Shown in pieces: positions 1 through 5,235 of a stretch of DNA of 5,235 bases; positions within the stretch are counted from its first letter, which is position 1; each line of letters starts with the position of its first letter. Position numbers and translations under genes: made by a program. The notes below the pieces were generated by a model. It did no database searches and had not been told where the DNA came from. It worked only from the letters and a program-made list of their open reading frames with translations. Source of the stretch: an uncultured Oscillospiraceae bacterium (lineage in GTDB: Bacteria > Bacillota > Clostridia > UBA1212 > UBA1255); NCBI GenBank assembly GCA_902462635.1, contig CABQCN010000128.1, forward strand, positions 1-5,235, given 5' to 3'.

Positions 1-90
1 CGGGTTCCGCCACCATTACGGCGCGGTCGAGCGACGGAGGTTTTACCAAGACGTGCGCTGTAACAGTAAAAATACCGGTCACCGGCGTGG
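1..90 (+). repeat. Direct repeat copy A (249-bp period), partner of 250-339
   Basis: Bases 1-90 match bases 250-339 at 86 of 90 positions by direct comparison. The only differences are the four adjacent bases 56-59, which change CA to CK in the protein. The block covers the end of a BIG2 domain and the linker into the next. Similarity drops sharply after base 90. The left edge is cut by the window, so the repeat may extend upstream. Confidence 0.95.
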
Positions 91-1703
91 GGATCTCGAG
101 GACCTCGTTATCCATGAATGTGAACAGCACCTATTTGCTGTCGGCCTGCGTTTATCCTTCCAACGCATCGAACAAGGGGATCACGTGGAGTTCCAGCAAT
201 ACCAATGTGGCCACGGTCAGCGGCGGCGGCCTCGTATGCGCGCGCGCTTCGGGTTCCGCCACCATTACGGCGCGGTCGAGCGACGGAGGTTTTACCAAGA
301 CGTGTAAGGTAACAGTAAAAATACCGGTCACCGGCGTGGAAATCACAAACATTCCCCCGGTAATAAATATAGAAGAAACACATCCGTTTTCGGCCTGCGT
401 TTATCCTACCGATGCAACCAACAAAGCTGTGACATGGAGCTCCAGCAATACAGATGTGGCAACGATAAACAGCAGCAGCGGTCTTTTATGTGCAAACGCA
501 GTAGGAGAGACTACCATTACCGTAAAAACACACGATGGCGATTATAAAGCAACATATCGAATAACGGTCACCAATTATTCCTATGTATCTAAGCATTTTG
601 TTATAGAATCCGGTATTCGCAGTTTCATAACGCACAATGTTATATCGCCCGATAATTTATATAAGTATCTGCATCGTCTGGATTTAGTCTATGATGCAAT
701 GCTGGATTTAGTCGGCAGAGCGCCATGCAGCGGAGCGAAAATAACAATTAAGCAAGGGGATCCCGGTAGTTCGCAATATGTACATGTAGGTTCTCCCTAT
801 ATATATATTTGTGATGTTCAAGCGACATTTAGCGATATTCAGAGCAAGCCCGAATCTTGGTGGCTTGCCGGTTCATCGCATGAATTAGGCCATCTGTTCG
901 ATGAAGGCGGCGACGATAAGTGGGTTTTTGCAAGTGAAGCAACGGCTTCTTATAAGGCCTGGCTAGCAATTGAAAAATGCGGCGGAAAGATTTATGAAGA
1001 TGGAAATTATGTGGAGGCGCTTCAATATCATTGGAACAAAAATCTTTATGAACATACAAGTAATGATTACGATCATAATCCCGCTAATCCTTATAAATAC
1101 CGCATTTTTCTTGATAATGGGGACTATGCCGACCGTGATTGGAGATATGGAGACGATATCGTTTTTATCCTTAACCCGATTATTAACCAACTGGGACTGG
1201 AGGCCGGCTGGGGTATTTTGAAGTCGGTATTCCGCAGTTATTACGACAGTTATTATAACAATTTATATAACACAAGCGCTTATCCCGGAATTTATCAGGC
1301 GCAAAAAAGTATTGCCAGCTTTTTAGACCGGTGCTCGCATTTTATCTCAAATTACCTCGGACATACTGCCGACATTAAAGATTATTGGCTGGATGAGACA
1401 AAAAAACGTTACAAGGAAAATACTTCATTGTGGGTTCGCCTTGAGCCGGAAGAGCCGCGGGTCGGCAGCACGCTGACATATTCCGTTTTCAACAATCCGT
1501 CAACCGCCACTGCCACCATACATTTGCAGCGCGGTTCAGGTTTACATCCGGATTTTACAGAACACACCGTAACCGTTCCTGAGAAAATCAGTTTCAATAA
1601 TGCGGTTGGATATACGGTAACATCGGATGACGTCGGCGCATCTTTCAGGCTATTGCTTTCCGGTATGCCTTTTTCGGATTGGACGGAGCCGGTGCAGGCG
1701 TAG
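1..1703 (+). CDS. Exported BIG2-repeat protein with M60-like zinc metallopeptidase domain (5' end outside window)
   Basis: The frame is open from base 3 to the TAG at 1701-1703, giving 566 visible residues; start codon and signal peptide lie upstream. Residues 1-25 end one BIG2 Ig-like domain; 26-108 and 109-191 are two complete BIG2 domains with the typical TWSSSNT.VAT core and GSATIT/GETTIT ending. Residues about 192-470 form a new domain containing HELGH (293-297) and, 14 residues later, Glu312 within SEATASY. This HExxH-x14-E arrangement fits gluzincins, in which the two His and the distal Glu bind zinc and Glu294 is the catalytic base. A later NQLGLEAGWGILKSVFRSY segment resembles the part of M60/enhancin-like peptidases after the active site. 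Residues about 478-566 are a beta-rich, Ig-like tail without LPXTG anchor or membrane helix. The likely role is cleavage of extracellular, perhaps glycosylated, proteins. Seen: motif and repeats. Inferred: family and substrate. Confidence 0.85.
   Translation, partial: GSATITARSSDGGFTKTCAVTVKIPVTGVGISRTSLSMNVNSTYLLSACVYPSNASNKGITWSSSNTNVATVSGGGLVCARASGSATITARSSDGGFTKTCKVTVKIPVTGVEITNIPPVINIEETHPFSACVYPTDATNKAVTWSSSNTDVATINSSSGLLCANAVGETTITVKTHDGDYKATYRITVTNYSYVSKHFVIESGIRSFITHNVISPDNLYKYLHRLDLVYDAMLDLVGRAPCSGAKITIKQGDPGSSQYVHVGSPYIYICDVQATFSDIQSKPESWWLAGSSHELGHLFDEGGDDKWVFASEATASYKAWLAIEKCGGKIYEDGNYVEALQYHWNKNLYEHTSNDYDHNPANPYKYRIFLDNGDYADRDWRYGDDIVFILNPIINQLGLEAGWGILKSVFRSYYDSYYNNLYNTSAYPGIYQAQKSIASFLDRCSHFISNYLGHTADIKDYWLDETKKRYKENTSLWVRLEPEEPRVGSTLTYSVFNNPSTATATIHLQRGSGLHPDFTEHTVTVPEKISFNNAVGYTVTSDDVGASFRLLLSGMPFSDWTEPVQA
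78..326 (+). other. BIG2 immunoglobulin-like domain, complete copy 1
   Basis: This is an 83-residue domain running from VTGVGIS to VTVKIP. It has the BIG2 hallmarks: a hydrophobic opening, a YPSNASNK loop, TWSSSNTNVATVS, and a GSATITARSSDGG strand pair before the closing TCKVTV. Such domains act as extracellular stalks or carbohydrate/cell-wall contacts. It has Cys in SACVYP and LVCARA, where many BIG2 domains carry Thr, Ser or Val. Confidence 0.85.
250..339 (+). repeat. Direct repeat copy B (249-bp period), partner of 1-90
   Basis: Second copy of the 90-base block, exactly 249 bases downstream and therefore in frame. It encodes the C-terminal half of BIG2 copy 1 and the VTGV start of BIG2 copy 2. 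Near identity at synonymous positions points to a recent tandem duplication or gene conversion within the repeat array. Confidence 0.95.
327..575 (+). other. BIG2 immunoglobulin-like domain, complete copy 2
   Basis: Exactly the same length as copy 1 (249 bases, 83 residues) and in register with it, running from VTGVEIT to RITVTN. It keeps ACVYPTDATNK, TWSSSNTDVAT and GETTIT and the same two Cys positions (ACVYP, LLCANA). It lacks the third Cys, having ATYRITV in place of TCKVTV. It is AT-richer and more diverged at the DNA level than the preceding material, and joins directly to the metallopeptidase domain. Confidence 0.85.
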
Positions 1704-1758
1704 TAGGTTGCAATAAACCATCCGGAAGCGCAGCGTATCTGCTCTGACCAAATAGTAT

Positions 1759-1795
1759 TCCTGCGGGGGACCGCGTTGCTCTGTTCTCCGCAGGA
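1759..1795 (+). terminator. Possible hairpin terminator of the metallopeptidase gene (weak)
   Basis: The arms 1759-1770 and 1784-1795 can pair over 12 positions: a perfect TCCTGCGG/CCGCAGGA stem extended by GGGA/TTCT with two G-U pairs, around a 13-base loop. It lies 55 bases after the stop codon. The following bases (TAATCTCTTG) hold no real T-run, so it is either a weak terminator or a 3'-end stabilising stem-loop. Confidence 0.4.
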
Positions 1796-1828
1796 TAATC
1801 TCTTGTGACGCAAATAACCACATTATGG

Positions 1829-1857
1829 TTGACAGATTCCGATATATTTCATATAAT
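1829..1857 (+). promoter_or_regulatory. Perfect sigma-A/sigma-70 consensus promoter for the small exported protein
   Basis: TTGACA at 1829-1834 and TATAAT at 1852-1857 are separated by exactly 17 bases, so both hexamers and the spacing match the housekeeping consensus. Transcription should start around 1863-1866, giving a leader of about 58 bases before the ATG at 1923. This makes the downstream gene independent of the metallopeptidase gene. Confidence 0.88.
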
Positions 1858-1876
1858 ATGATCAGTTATAGATCAT
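1858..1876 (+). promoter_or_regulatory. Operator-like palindrome over the predicted transcription start
   Basis: ATGATC (1858-1863) and GATCAT (1871-1876) form a perfect 6-base inverted repeat around a 7-base AT-rich centre. It starts immediately after the -10 hexamer and covers the expected +1. The position suits a repressor site that would hold down a full-consensus promoter. It could also be chance or a short 5' hairpin in the mRNA. Confidence 0.35.
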
Positions 1877-1908
1877 CGTGTGATTGAATTGCAATGATAT
1901 TCGGAAGG

Positions 1909-1913
1909 AAAGG
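1909..1913 (+). promoter_or_regulatory. Ribosome binding site deciding the start at 1923
   Basis: AAAGG lies 9 bases before the ATG at 1923, within a purine-rich GGAAGGAAAGG stretch. This supports the ATG over the in-frame TTG at 1884, which lies upstream of this site and would put a charged segment in front of the signal peptide. Confidence 0.7.
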
Positions 1914-1922
1914 TCGGATAAA

Positions 1923-2393
1923 ATGAAAAAAGTTTCATTTCTTTTCATGTTGGTTCTCGTTATCGTGCTTTGCGGCGTTTCAAATGCTTGCAGAAGAAAA
2001 ACAGAGCCTGCCGCTCCGCAGACCGCCACGCAGGCAACCCCAACCCCAACCCCAACCGCAGCAACGGATGTCCCTCAGGTGGAGAACTCAACAGCATCAA
2101 ATTTGCGGTGGGATTATTGGCTGCGTTATAATCCGAACGGAGGCACGGGCGGCTATACGGAACACCTCAGCAACGGATCTCTTCCATATGAAATCAGAGG
2201 ATCTGAAAGAATTATGAAAGGCGACAAAGGGATTCATGTATATCCGATCGTCAGCAGAGAGGGATACACCTTCAAGTATTGGAATACAAAAGCAGACGGA
2301 ACAGGTAAAATTATCGAACCGGGTTTTATTGTCAACACCTTCTTGGATATTGACGGCGCATGGGATCTATATGCGATCTGGGAGAAGAACTGA
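1923..2393 (+). CDS. Small exported (possibly lipo-) protein with one Listeria-Bacteroides (Flg_new) repeat domain
   Basis: 156 residues. MKK is followed by a hydrophobic stretch (about 4-19), then SNA-Cys23: either a loose lipobox (Ser, not Leu, at -3) with lipidation of Cys23, or a signal peptidase I site after Ala22. Residues about 24-60 are a Thr/Pro/Ala-rich linker encoded partly by a hexanucleotide repeat. Residues about 66-154 match the Flg_new/InlB B-repeat pattern: YNPNGGTG near the start, then EGYTFKYWNTKADGTGK and DLYAIWEKN at the end. These beta-grasp-like repeats occur in Gram-positive surface proteins and usually come in several copies; here there is one. It has its own promoter and ends at a hairpin shared with the convergent synthetase gene. 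It may be a surface or secreted binding protein; no enzyme motif is visible. Confidence 0.85.
   Translation: MKKVSFLFMLVLVIVLCGVSNACRRKTEPAAPQTATQATPTPTPTAATDVPQVENSTASNLRWDYWLRYNPNGGTGGYTEHLSNGSLPYEIRGSERIMKGDKGIHVYPIVSREGYTFKYWNTKADGTGKIIEPGFIVNTFLDIDGAWDLYAIWEKN
2037..2057 (+). repeat. In-frame ACCCCA hexanucleotide repeat encoding Thr-Pro
   Basis: ACC CCA occurs three times followed by a further ACC, encoding TPTPTPT in the linker behind the signal sequence. The unit is six bases, so slippage would change linker length without shifting the frame. Confidence 0.85.
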
Positions 2394-2426
2394 CCGTTCC
2401 GCAAAGATAACATTCTTTATTATGTC

Positions 2427-2465
2427 AAAAAAGGCCATTCGCTGTTGGTGCATGGCCTTTTCTTT
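2427..2465. terminator. Bidirectional intrinsic terminator between convergent genes
   Basis: AAAAGGCCAT (2429-2438) and ATGGCCTTTT (2452-2461) form a perfect 10-bp stem with a 13-base loop. On the + strand the stem runs into TTTTCTTT (2458-2465). On the - strand the A-run at 2427-2432 becomes a six-T tail. It lies 34 bases after the stop of the exported-protein gene and 33 bases beyond the synthetase stop, so it suits termination from both sides. Confidence 0.85.
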
Positions 2466-2497
2466 GGATTCGGCGGGAGCCGGATTTATTGAAATCG

Positions 2498-4819
2498 TCA
2501 GAGATAAATAATTTCTTTTGCGTTGGCGCACGCTTTGAGATCGCCCTCCGTCTGTTCGAGCCACGTGCGGAAACGGCCGGCACTGATTTCCAAGGTCTCC
2601 AGCTGCGCGCGCATCGAAAGGCCGTGTTCCGTCTTATAGCGCCGCATTTCCGAAAGAACGGCTTTCAGGCGTTCTCCAAATTCCAGCAGCGCTTCCTCCG
2701 CCGGCGCGGGAGTCTCCCATTGCAGCAAATGGACGGACTTTACGGTTTCATGCTGCCGGTAAAATTGTTGGTATAAATAGTCCGTGATGTGCGGCACATA
2801 GGGCGCGTATAATTTCAAAATCCGCAGAAACGTAAAATACAGCGCGTACTGTCCGCTCCGCCGTTCTTCGGCGCCGTGGAGGTCGGGACGGTAGAGGCGT
2901 TCTTTCGTCAGCTCCAGATACTGGTCGCAGAAATCTTTCCAGAACAATTCGTCGGCGGTATTTCTGGCCGCGCCGATCTCATATGTCCGGAGAAGGCGCG
3001 CAGCTTCTGCAGTTGCCCGGCCGGCTCGCGCCAGGATCCAGCGGTCTGCGGGCAGCAGCGCCGGCCGCGGTTGCGGCGTAAAGCCGTCAAGATGGAGAAA
3101 CGCATAGCGCGCGGCGTTCCAAAGCTTGGTAAGAAAGCGTTTGGAAATCGCCAGGTCCTCTTCCGCAAAGAAGGTATCCGTGCCTAGGCGCGCTCCCGCG
3201 GTCCAGTAGCGCAGGGCATCGGCGGAATGACCGGCAATGAGGCGCCTGGGGTCGGCCCCGCTGTTCCCCTTGGATTTGCTGAGCTTTTCCCCTTTCTTTG
3301 CCAGTACGAATCCGCAGATCATCAGATCTTTCCACGGGACACGGCCCGTGTGGTACAGGCTGCGTACGATCGTATAAAACGTCCAGGTCCGGATGATTTC
3401 ATGGGCATGCGTCCGCATGCTCATCGGCGTCAGCGGCAGCCCGAACCGCTCGTTGATCTGCGGCGTAATGCTGGACGTCGCCCAGGTGTCGAGTACCGCG
3501 CTTTCCGGCACGAATTCCGCACAGCCGCAGCTGCACGCCCCTTCGTACGGCGTCTCCCGCGGATCGACCGGAAGCTGCTCCGGCCGGGCAAACACAGGTT
3601 TACCGCACGCTTTGCAATACCAAACGGGAAAGGGCACGCCGAAATAACGCTGCCGGGAAATGCACCAGTCCCATTTCAGATTTTGCACCCAGGCGGTATA
3701 ACGGTTTTTCATATTGGCGGGATACCAGCAGATTTCGTCGGCAGCCTGCAGAAACCGTTCTTTCTCGGTTAAAATATCGATATACCACTGCCGGGACGGC
3801 AGAATTTCGATTTCGCGCCCGCAGCGTTCGTGTACGCCGACCGTGTGCGTGAGCGTTTCCGATTTTAACAGAAGTCCCTGCTCCGCCAGCAGGCGGACGA
3901 TTTCTTTTCTCGCCGCGGGGATCTCCATCCCGCCGATCAGGGGAACGCCGTCTGCGATCCGGCCGTCCGGCAGGATCACTTCGCGGTACGGAAGCGCATA
4001 TTCCGAAAACCATTCCGCATCCGTGCTGTCGCCGAAGGTGGCGCACATGACCGCGCCGGTTCCTTTCTCCATATCTACTTTTCTGTCACAGTAAACGGGG
4101 ATTTCATAGCGGTATAAAGGCACGCGCGCCGTTTTGCCTGCCGCGTACCGGTAGCGCGCGTCGTCCGGGTGTACGAACAGACAGACGCAGCCGTATAGCA
4201 GCTCGGGGCGCGTCGTATCGCCGATGAAAAAAGGAATAGAATGGAACATCGTTTCGCGTTCCACGGTATCGAGTTCCGCCTGCGCGACGGAAGTCCGGCA
4301 GGCGGCGCACCATAGAACGGGGGAATCCTTGCGGTAGGCTTTTCCCTTGTTTACGAGTTCCAGGAACAGCTCCTGCGATAGTTTGCGCACGTCCGGCGCG
4401 GACGTCCGGTATTCCAGCGACCAATCGGCGGAAAAACCGAGCGATTTCCAGAAATCGCGGAACTCCGCCTCATATTTTTCCGCCGTATTCCGGCAGGCCG
4501 CGGTAAAATCCGCGCGCGCCGCAGTTCCGGCGCAAATTCCCGTTTCACGCTCCGCAAGCCGTTCCGTAGGCAGTCCGTTATCATCGAATCCAAAAGGATA
4601 GAATACGTTCTCCCCCTGCATCCTGCGGAAGCGCGCGATGATTTCACCCTGGGTATACGAAAACAAATGGCCGATGTGAAGTTTGCCGCTGACCGTCGGC
4701 GGCGGCGTATCGATCGCATAAACGGTACCGTTGTCCGCATGGAACCGGTACAGCTCCTCGGCTTCCCAAAATTCCTGCATTTGAGGTTCGATTTGTGTAA
4801 AATCATAATGTTTTTCCAT
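2498..4819 (-). CDS. valS: Valyl-tRNA synthetase, short archaeal-like type
   Basis: 773-residue class Ia synthetase that attaches valine to tRNA-Val in the cytoplasm. In order: IDTPPPTVSGKLHIGH, with the HIGH signature at 48-51; the CP1 editing domain with DTTRPELL (201-208) and GTGAV (253-257), which hydrolyses mischarged Thr-tRNA; WCISRQRYFG (386-394 region); a likely zinc knuckle CKAC (402-405) with Cys 429, 431 and 433; LDTWATSS (443-450); and the second signature KLSKS (512-516). The anticodon-binding helical domain follows. PPPTVSG, DTWATSS and a GTGAV-CATFGDSTD-type editing strand fit the archaeal/Rickettsia/Borrelia-like ValS branch rather than the usual 880-residue bacterial type. 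The C-terminal coiled coil of the latter is absent. The start at 4819 is set by GGAGG 8 bases upstream; the in-frame ATG at 4855 lies just past the leader terminator with no comparable site. The gene is preceded by a T-box riboswitch. Confidence 0.95.
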   Translation of the reverse strand: MEKHYDFTQIEPQMQEFWEAEELYRFHADNGTVYAIDTPPPTVSGKLHIGHLFSYTQGEIIARFRRMQGENVFYPFGFDDNGLPTERLAERETGICAGTAARADFTAACRNTAEKYEAEFRDFWKSLGFSADWSLEYRTSAPDVRKLSQELFLELVNKGKAYRKDSPVLWCAACRTSVAQAELDTVERETMFHSIPFFIGDTTRPELLYGCVCLFVHPDDARYRYAAGKTARVPLYRYEIPVYCDRKVDMEKGTGAVMCATFGDSTDAEWFSEYALPYREVILPDGRIADGVPLIGGMEIPAARKEIVRLLAEQGLLLKSETLTHTVGVHERCGREIEILPSRQWYIDILTEKERFLQAADEICWYPANMKNRYTAWVQNLKWDWCISRQRYFGVPFPVWYCKACGKPVFARPEQLPVDPRETPYEGACSCGCAEFVPESAVLDTWATSSITPQINERFGLPLTPMSMRTHAHEIIRTWTFYTIVRSLYHTGRVPWKDLMICGFVLAKKGEKLSKSKGNSGADPRRLIAGHSADALRYWTAGARLGTDTFFAEEDLAISKRFLTKLWNAARYAFLHLDGFTPQPRPALLPADRWILARAGRATAEAARLLRTYEIGAARNTADELFWKDFCDQYLELTKERLYRPDLHGAEERRSGQYALYFTFLRILKLYAPYVPHITDYLYQQFYRQHETVKSVHLLQWETPAPAEEALLEFGERLKAVLSEMRRYKTEHGLSMRAQLETLEISAGRFRTWLEQTEGDLKACANAKEIIYL

Positions 4820-4826
4820 AAAAAAT

Positions 4827-4831
4827 CCTCC
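4827..4831 (-). promoter_or_regulatory. Ribosome binding site of valS
   Basis: On the - strand GGAGG (within CGGAGGAT) ends 7 bases before the ATG at 4819-4817. It selects this start over the in-frame ATG at 4855-4853, which is adjacent to the terminator T-run and would add 12 residues (MYSYKFGFGGFF) not expected in the family. Confidence 0.9.
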
Positions 4832-4856
4832 GAATCCAAATTTGTACGAATACAAT

Positions 4857-4892
4857 AAAAAAATCCCGGACAGCGTTTACTGCTGCCTGGGA
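4857..4892 (-). terminator. T-box-controlled intrinsic terminator in the valS leader
   Basis: On the - strand TCCCAGGCAGC (4892-4882) pairs with GCTGTCCGGGA (4874-4864), with one A-C mismatch and one G-U pair, around a 7-base loop. Seven T residues (4863-4857) follow. The 5' arm overlaps the antiterminator's 3' arm, so the two structures exclude each other. Premature termination is expected when tRNA-Val is charged. Confidence 0.92.
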
Positions 4893-4920
4893 CGAACATG
4901 AGGATCCGTGGTACCACCCA
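4888..4920 (-). promoter_or_regulatory. T-box sequence and antiterminator stem
   Basis: TGGG (4920-4917) can pair with CCCA (4891-4888), and ACG (4909-4907) with CGT (4894-4892), leaving the classic 7-base bulge TGGTACC (4916-4910). The bulge presents UGGU, complementary to a tRNA ending ACCA; discriminator A73 is usual for bacterial tRNA-Val. Confidence 0.88.
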
Positions 4921-5160
4921 AATTCAGAGAATACTCCCTGCGCTCTGCCGGTACGGGAATGCGTTCCGATACCGTTTTCCTGATGACGGCGGAAATCCCG
5001 TTGAAGTCTACTGAGAGAAAAATGCTCCGTTCGGTTCACAGCTTAGAGGCCACTTCCGTATCGTCTTCCCGGGAACTTACACCGGCCGTTCCCTCTCTGC
5101 GCGTCGGATCCATACGTACTTTCTCCTCGTCAATGCCTTTTATCGTATTCAGTTGCGTTT

Positions 5161-5188
5161 ATTATATCACATAAAAAATATTTTACAA
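5161..5188 (-). promoter_or_regulatory. Promoter of the valS T-box transcript
   Basis: On the - strand TATAAT (5166-5161) is preceded by TGA, giving an extended -10 (TGnTATAAT). TTGTAA (5188-5183, four of six consensus bases) stands 16 bases upstream. Transcription should start near 5154, about 24 bases before the first stem I base. Confidence 0.8.
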
Positions 5189-5235
5189 TTATATCTTCCT
5201 TTTTTCTCATCTTAAATGATATACTATTTCCAATA
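5189..5235. other. AT-rich flank with nothing recognised
   Basis: These 47 bases upstream of the valS promoter are AT-rich, with a T/C tract on the + strand (purine tract on the - strand). No gene, RNA or hairpin could be supported. They may serve as an UP-type promoter element or belong to the neighbouring gene beyond the edge. Confidence 0.4.

Larger units (their letters stand above)
4857..5154 (-). promoter_or_regulatory. T-box riboswitch (tRNA-Val-sensing leader of valS)
   Basis: Leader elements in - strand order: a stem I base GAGG (5128-5125) with CCTC (5049-5046); a specifier loop with AGTA (5120-5117) opposite GAA (5056-5054) and GTG (5053-5051); a helix CGTAT (5116-5112) with ATACG (5061-5057); a distal hairpin GGGAAC (5093-5088) with GTTCCC (5076-5071). 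Next come the AGTAG (5012-5008) and CGG/CCGTCA (5000-4984) elements found in many T-boxes. Two hairpins follow at 4974-4949 and 4947-4925. Last is the T-box sequence GGTGGTACCACGG (4918-4906). Known mechanism: uncharged tRNA pairs with the specifier codon and, by its NCCA end, with the T-box bulge; this favours the antiterminator and lets valS be transcribed. The T-box, antiterminator and terminator are seen directly; the stem I fold is by hand pairing. Confidence 0.93.

Noticed and set aside
87..89. GTG as the start codon of the BIG2-metallopeptidase gene
   Set aside because: The frame is open to the left edge and bases 3-86 encode a recognisable end of another BIG2 domain; a start here would begin inside a linker with no signal peptide.
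1..339. CRISPR array or mobile-element repeats as explanation of the direct repeats
   Set aside because: Only two copies, exactly in frame at an 83-residue period within BIG2 domains, with no spacers, inverted termini or transposase; protein repeat duplication explains them.
1409..1813. - strand open frame overlapping the end of the metallopeptidase gene
   Set aside because: Antisense to a real coding region, with no recognisable domain, promoter or ribosome binding site noticed.
1884..1886. TTG start giving a longer exported protein
   Set aside because: It would place a charged 13-residue extension before the signal peptide and lies upstream of the well-placed AAAGG site.
3227..3772. Long + strand open frame opposite valS
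   Set aside because: It is the antisense of a clearly conserved synthetase; the open frame comes from high GC, and the translation shows no family features.
4853..4855. Upstream in-frame ATG as the valS start
   Set aside because: It directly follows the leader terminator's T-run, adds 12 unrelated residues and lacks a good ribosome binding site, while GGAGG is well placed for the ATG at 4819.
5051..5054. UGG (Trp) or GGC (Gly) as the T-box specifier
   Set aside because: Both are readable with a one- or two-base shift, but the UGGU bulge fits discriminator A and the downstream gene is valS, so GUG is preferred; not excluded by hand folding.

Overview
The window looks like chromosomal DNA of a Gram-positive, Clostridia-like member of the Bacillota. 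This is inferred from a T-box riboswitch in front of an aminoacyl-tRNA synthetase gene, strong GGAGG-type ribosome binding sites, sigma-A-type promoters, and two exported proteins built from BIG2 and Listeria-Bacteroides (Flg_new/InlB B-like) repeats. Species and habitat cannot be read from the sequence; an animal-gut commensal is a guess.

Layout. (1) Bases 1-1703, + strand: the 3' part of a large exported protein gene, open at the left edge. It encodes BIG2 immunoglobulin-like repeats, then a zinc metallopeptidase domain with HELGH plus a downstream Glu (gluzincin, M60/enhancin-like), then a small beta-rich tail. The first 90 bases recur almost exactly at 250-339. (2) Bases 1704-1922: intergenic, with a hairpin, a perfect-consensus promoter (TTGACA, 17 bp, TATAAT), a 6+7+6 palindrome over the predicted transcription start, and a ribosome binding site. 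(3) Bases 1923-2393, + strand: a 156-residue exported protein, possibly a lipoprotein, with a Thr/Pro linker and one Flg_new domain. (4) Bases 2427-2465: a hairpin with A-run and T-run flanks that can terminate transcription from both sides. (5) Bases 2498-4819, - strand: a complete valyl-tRNA synthetase of the short, archaeal-like type. (6) Bases 4857-5188, - strand: its leader, with an extended -10 promoter, a T-box riboswitch (stem I, AGTAG/CGG region, stem III, T-box sequence, antiterminator) and an intrinsic terminator. (7) About 5189-5235: AT-rich DNA with nothing recognisable.

How it works together. The two + strand genes are probably separate transcription units for cell-surface or secreted proteins, since the second has its own promoter. 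The synthetase gene is an independent, convergent unit. Its leader is expected to sense uncharged tRNA-Val: the T-box offers UGGU for an ACCA tRNA end, and a GUG codon sits in the specifier position. The least familiar element is the BIG2-metallopeptidase fusion. No defence system, mobile element, CRISPR array or tRNA/rRNA gene was seen.
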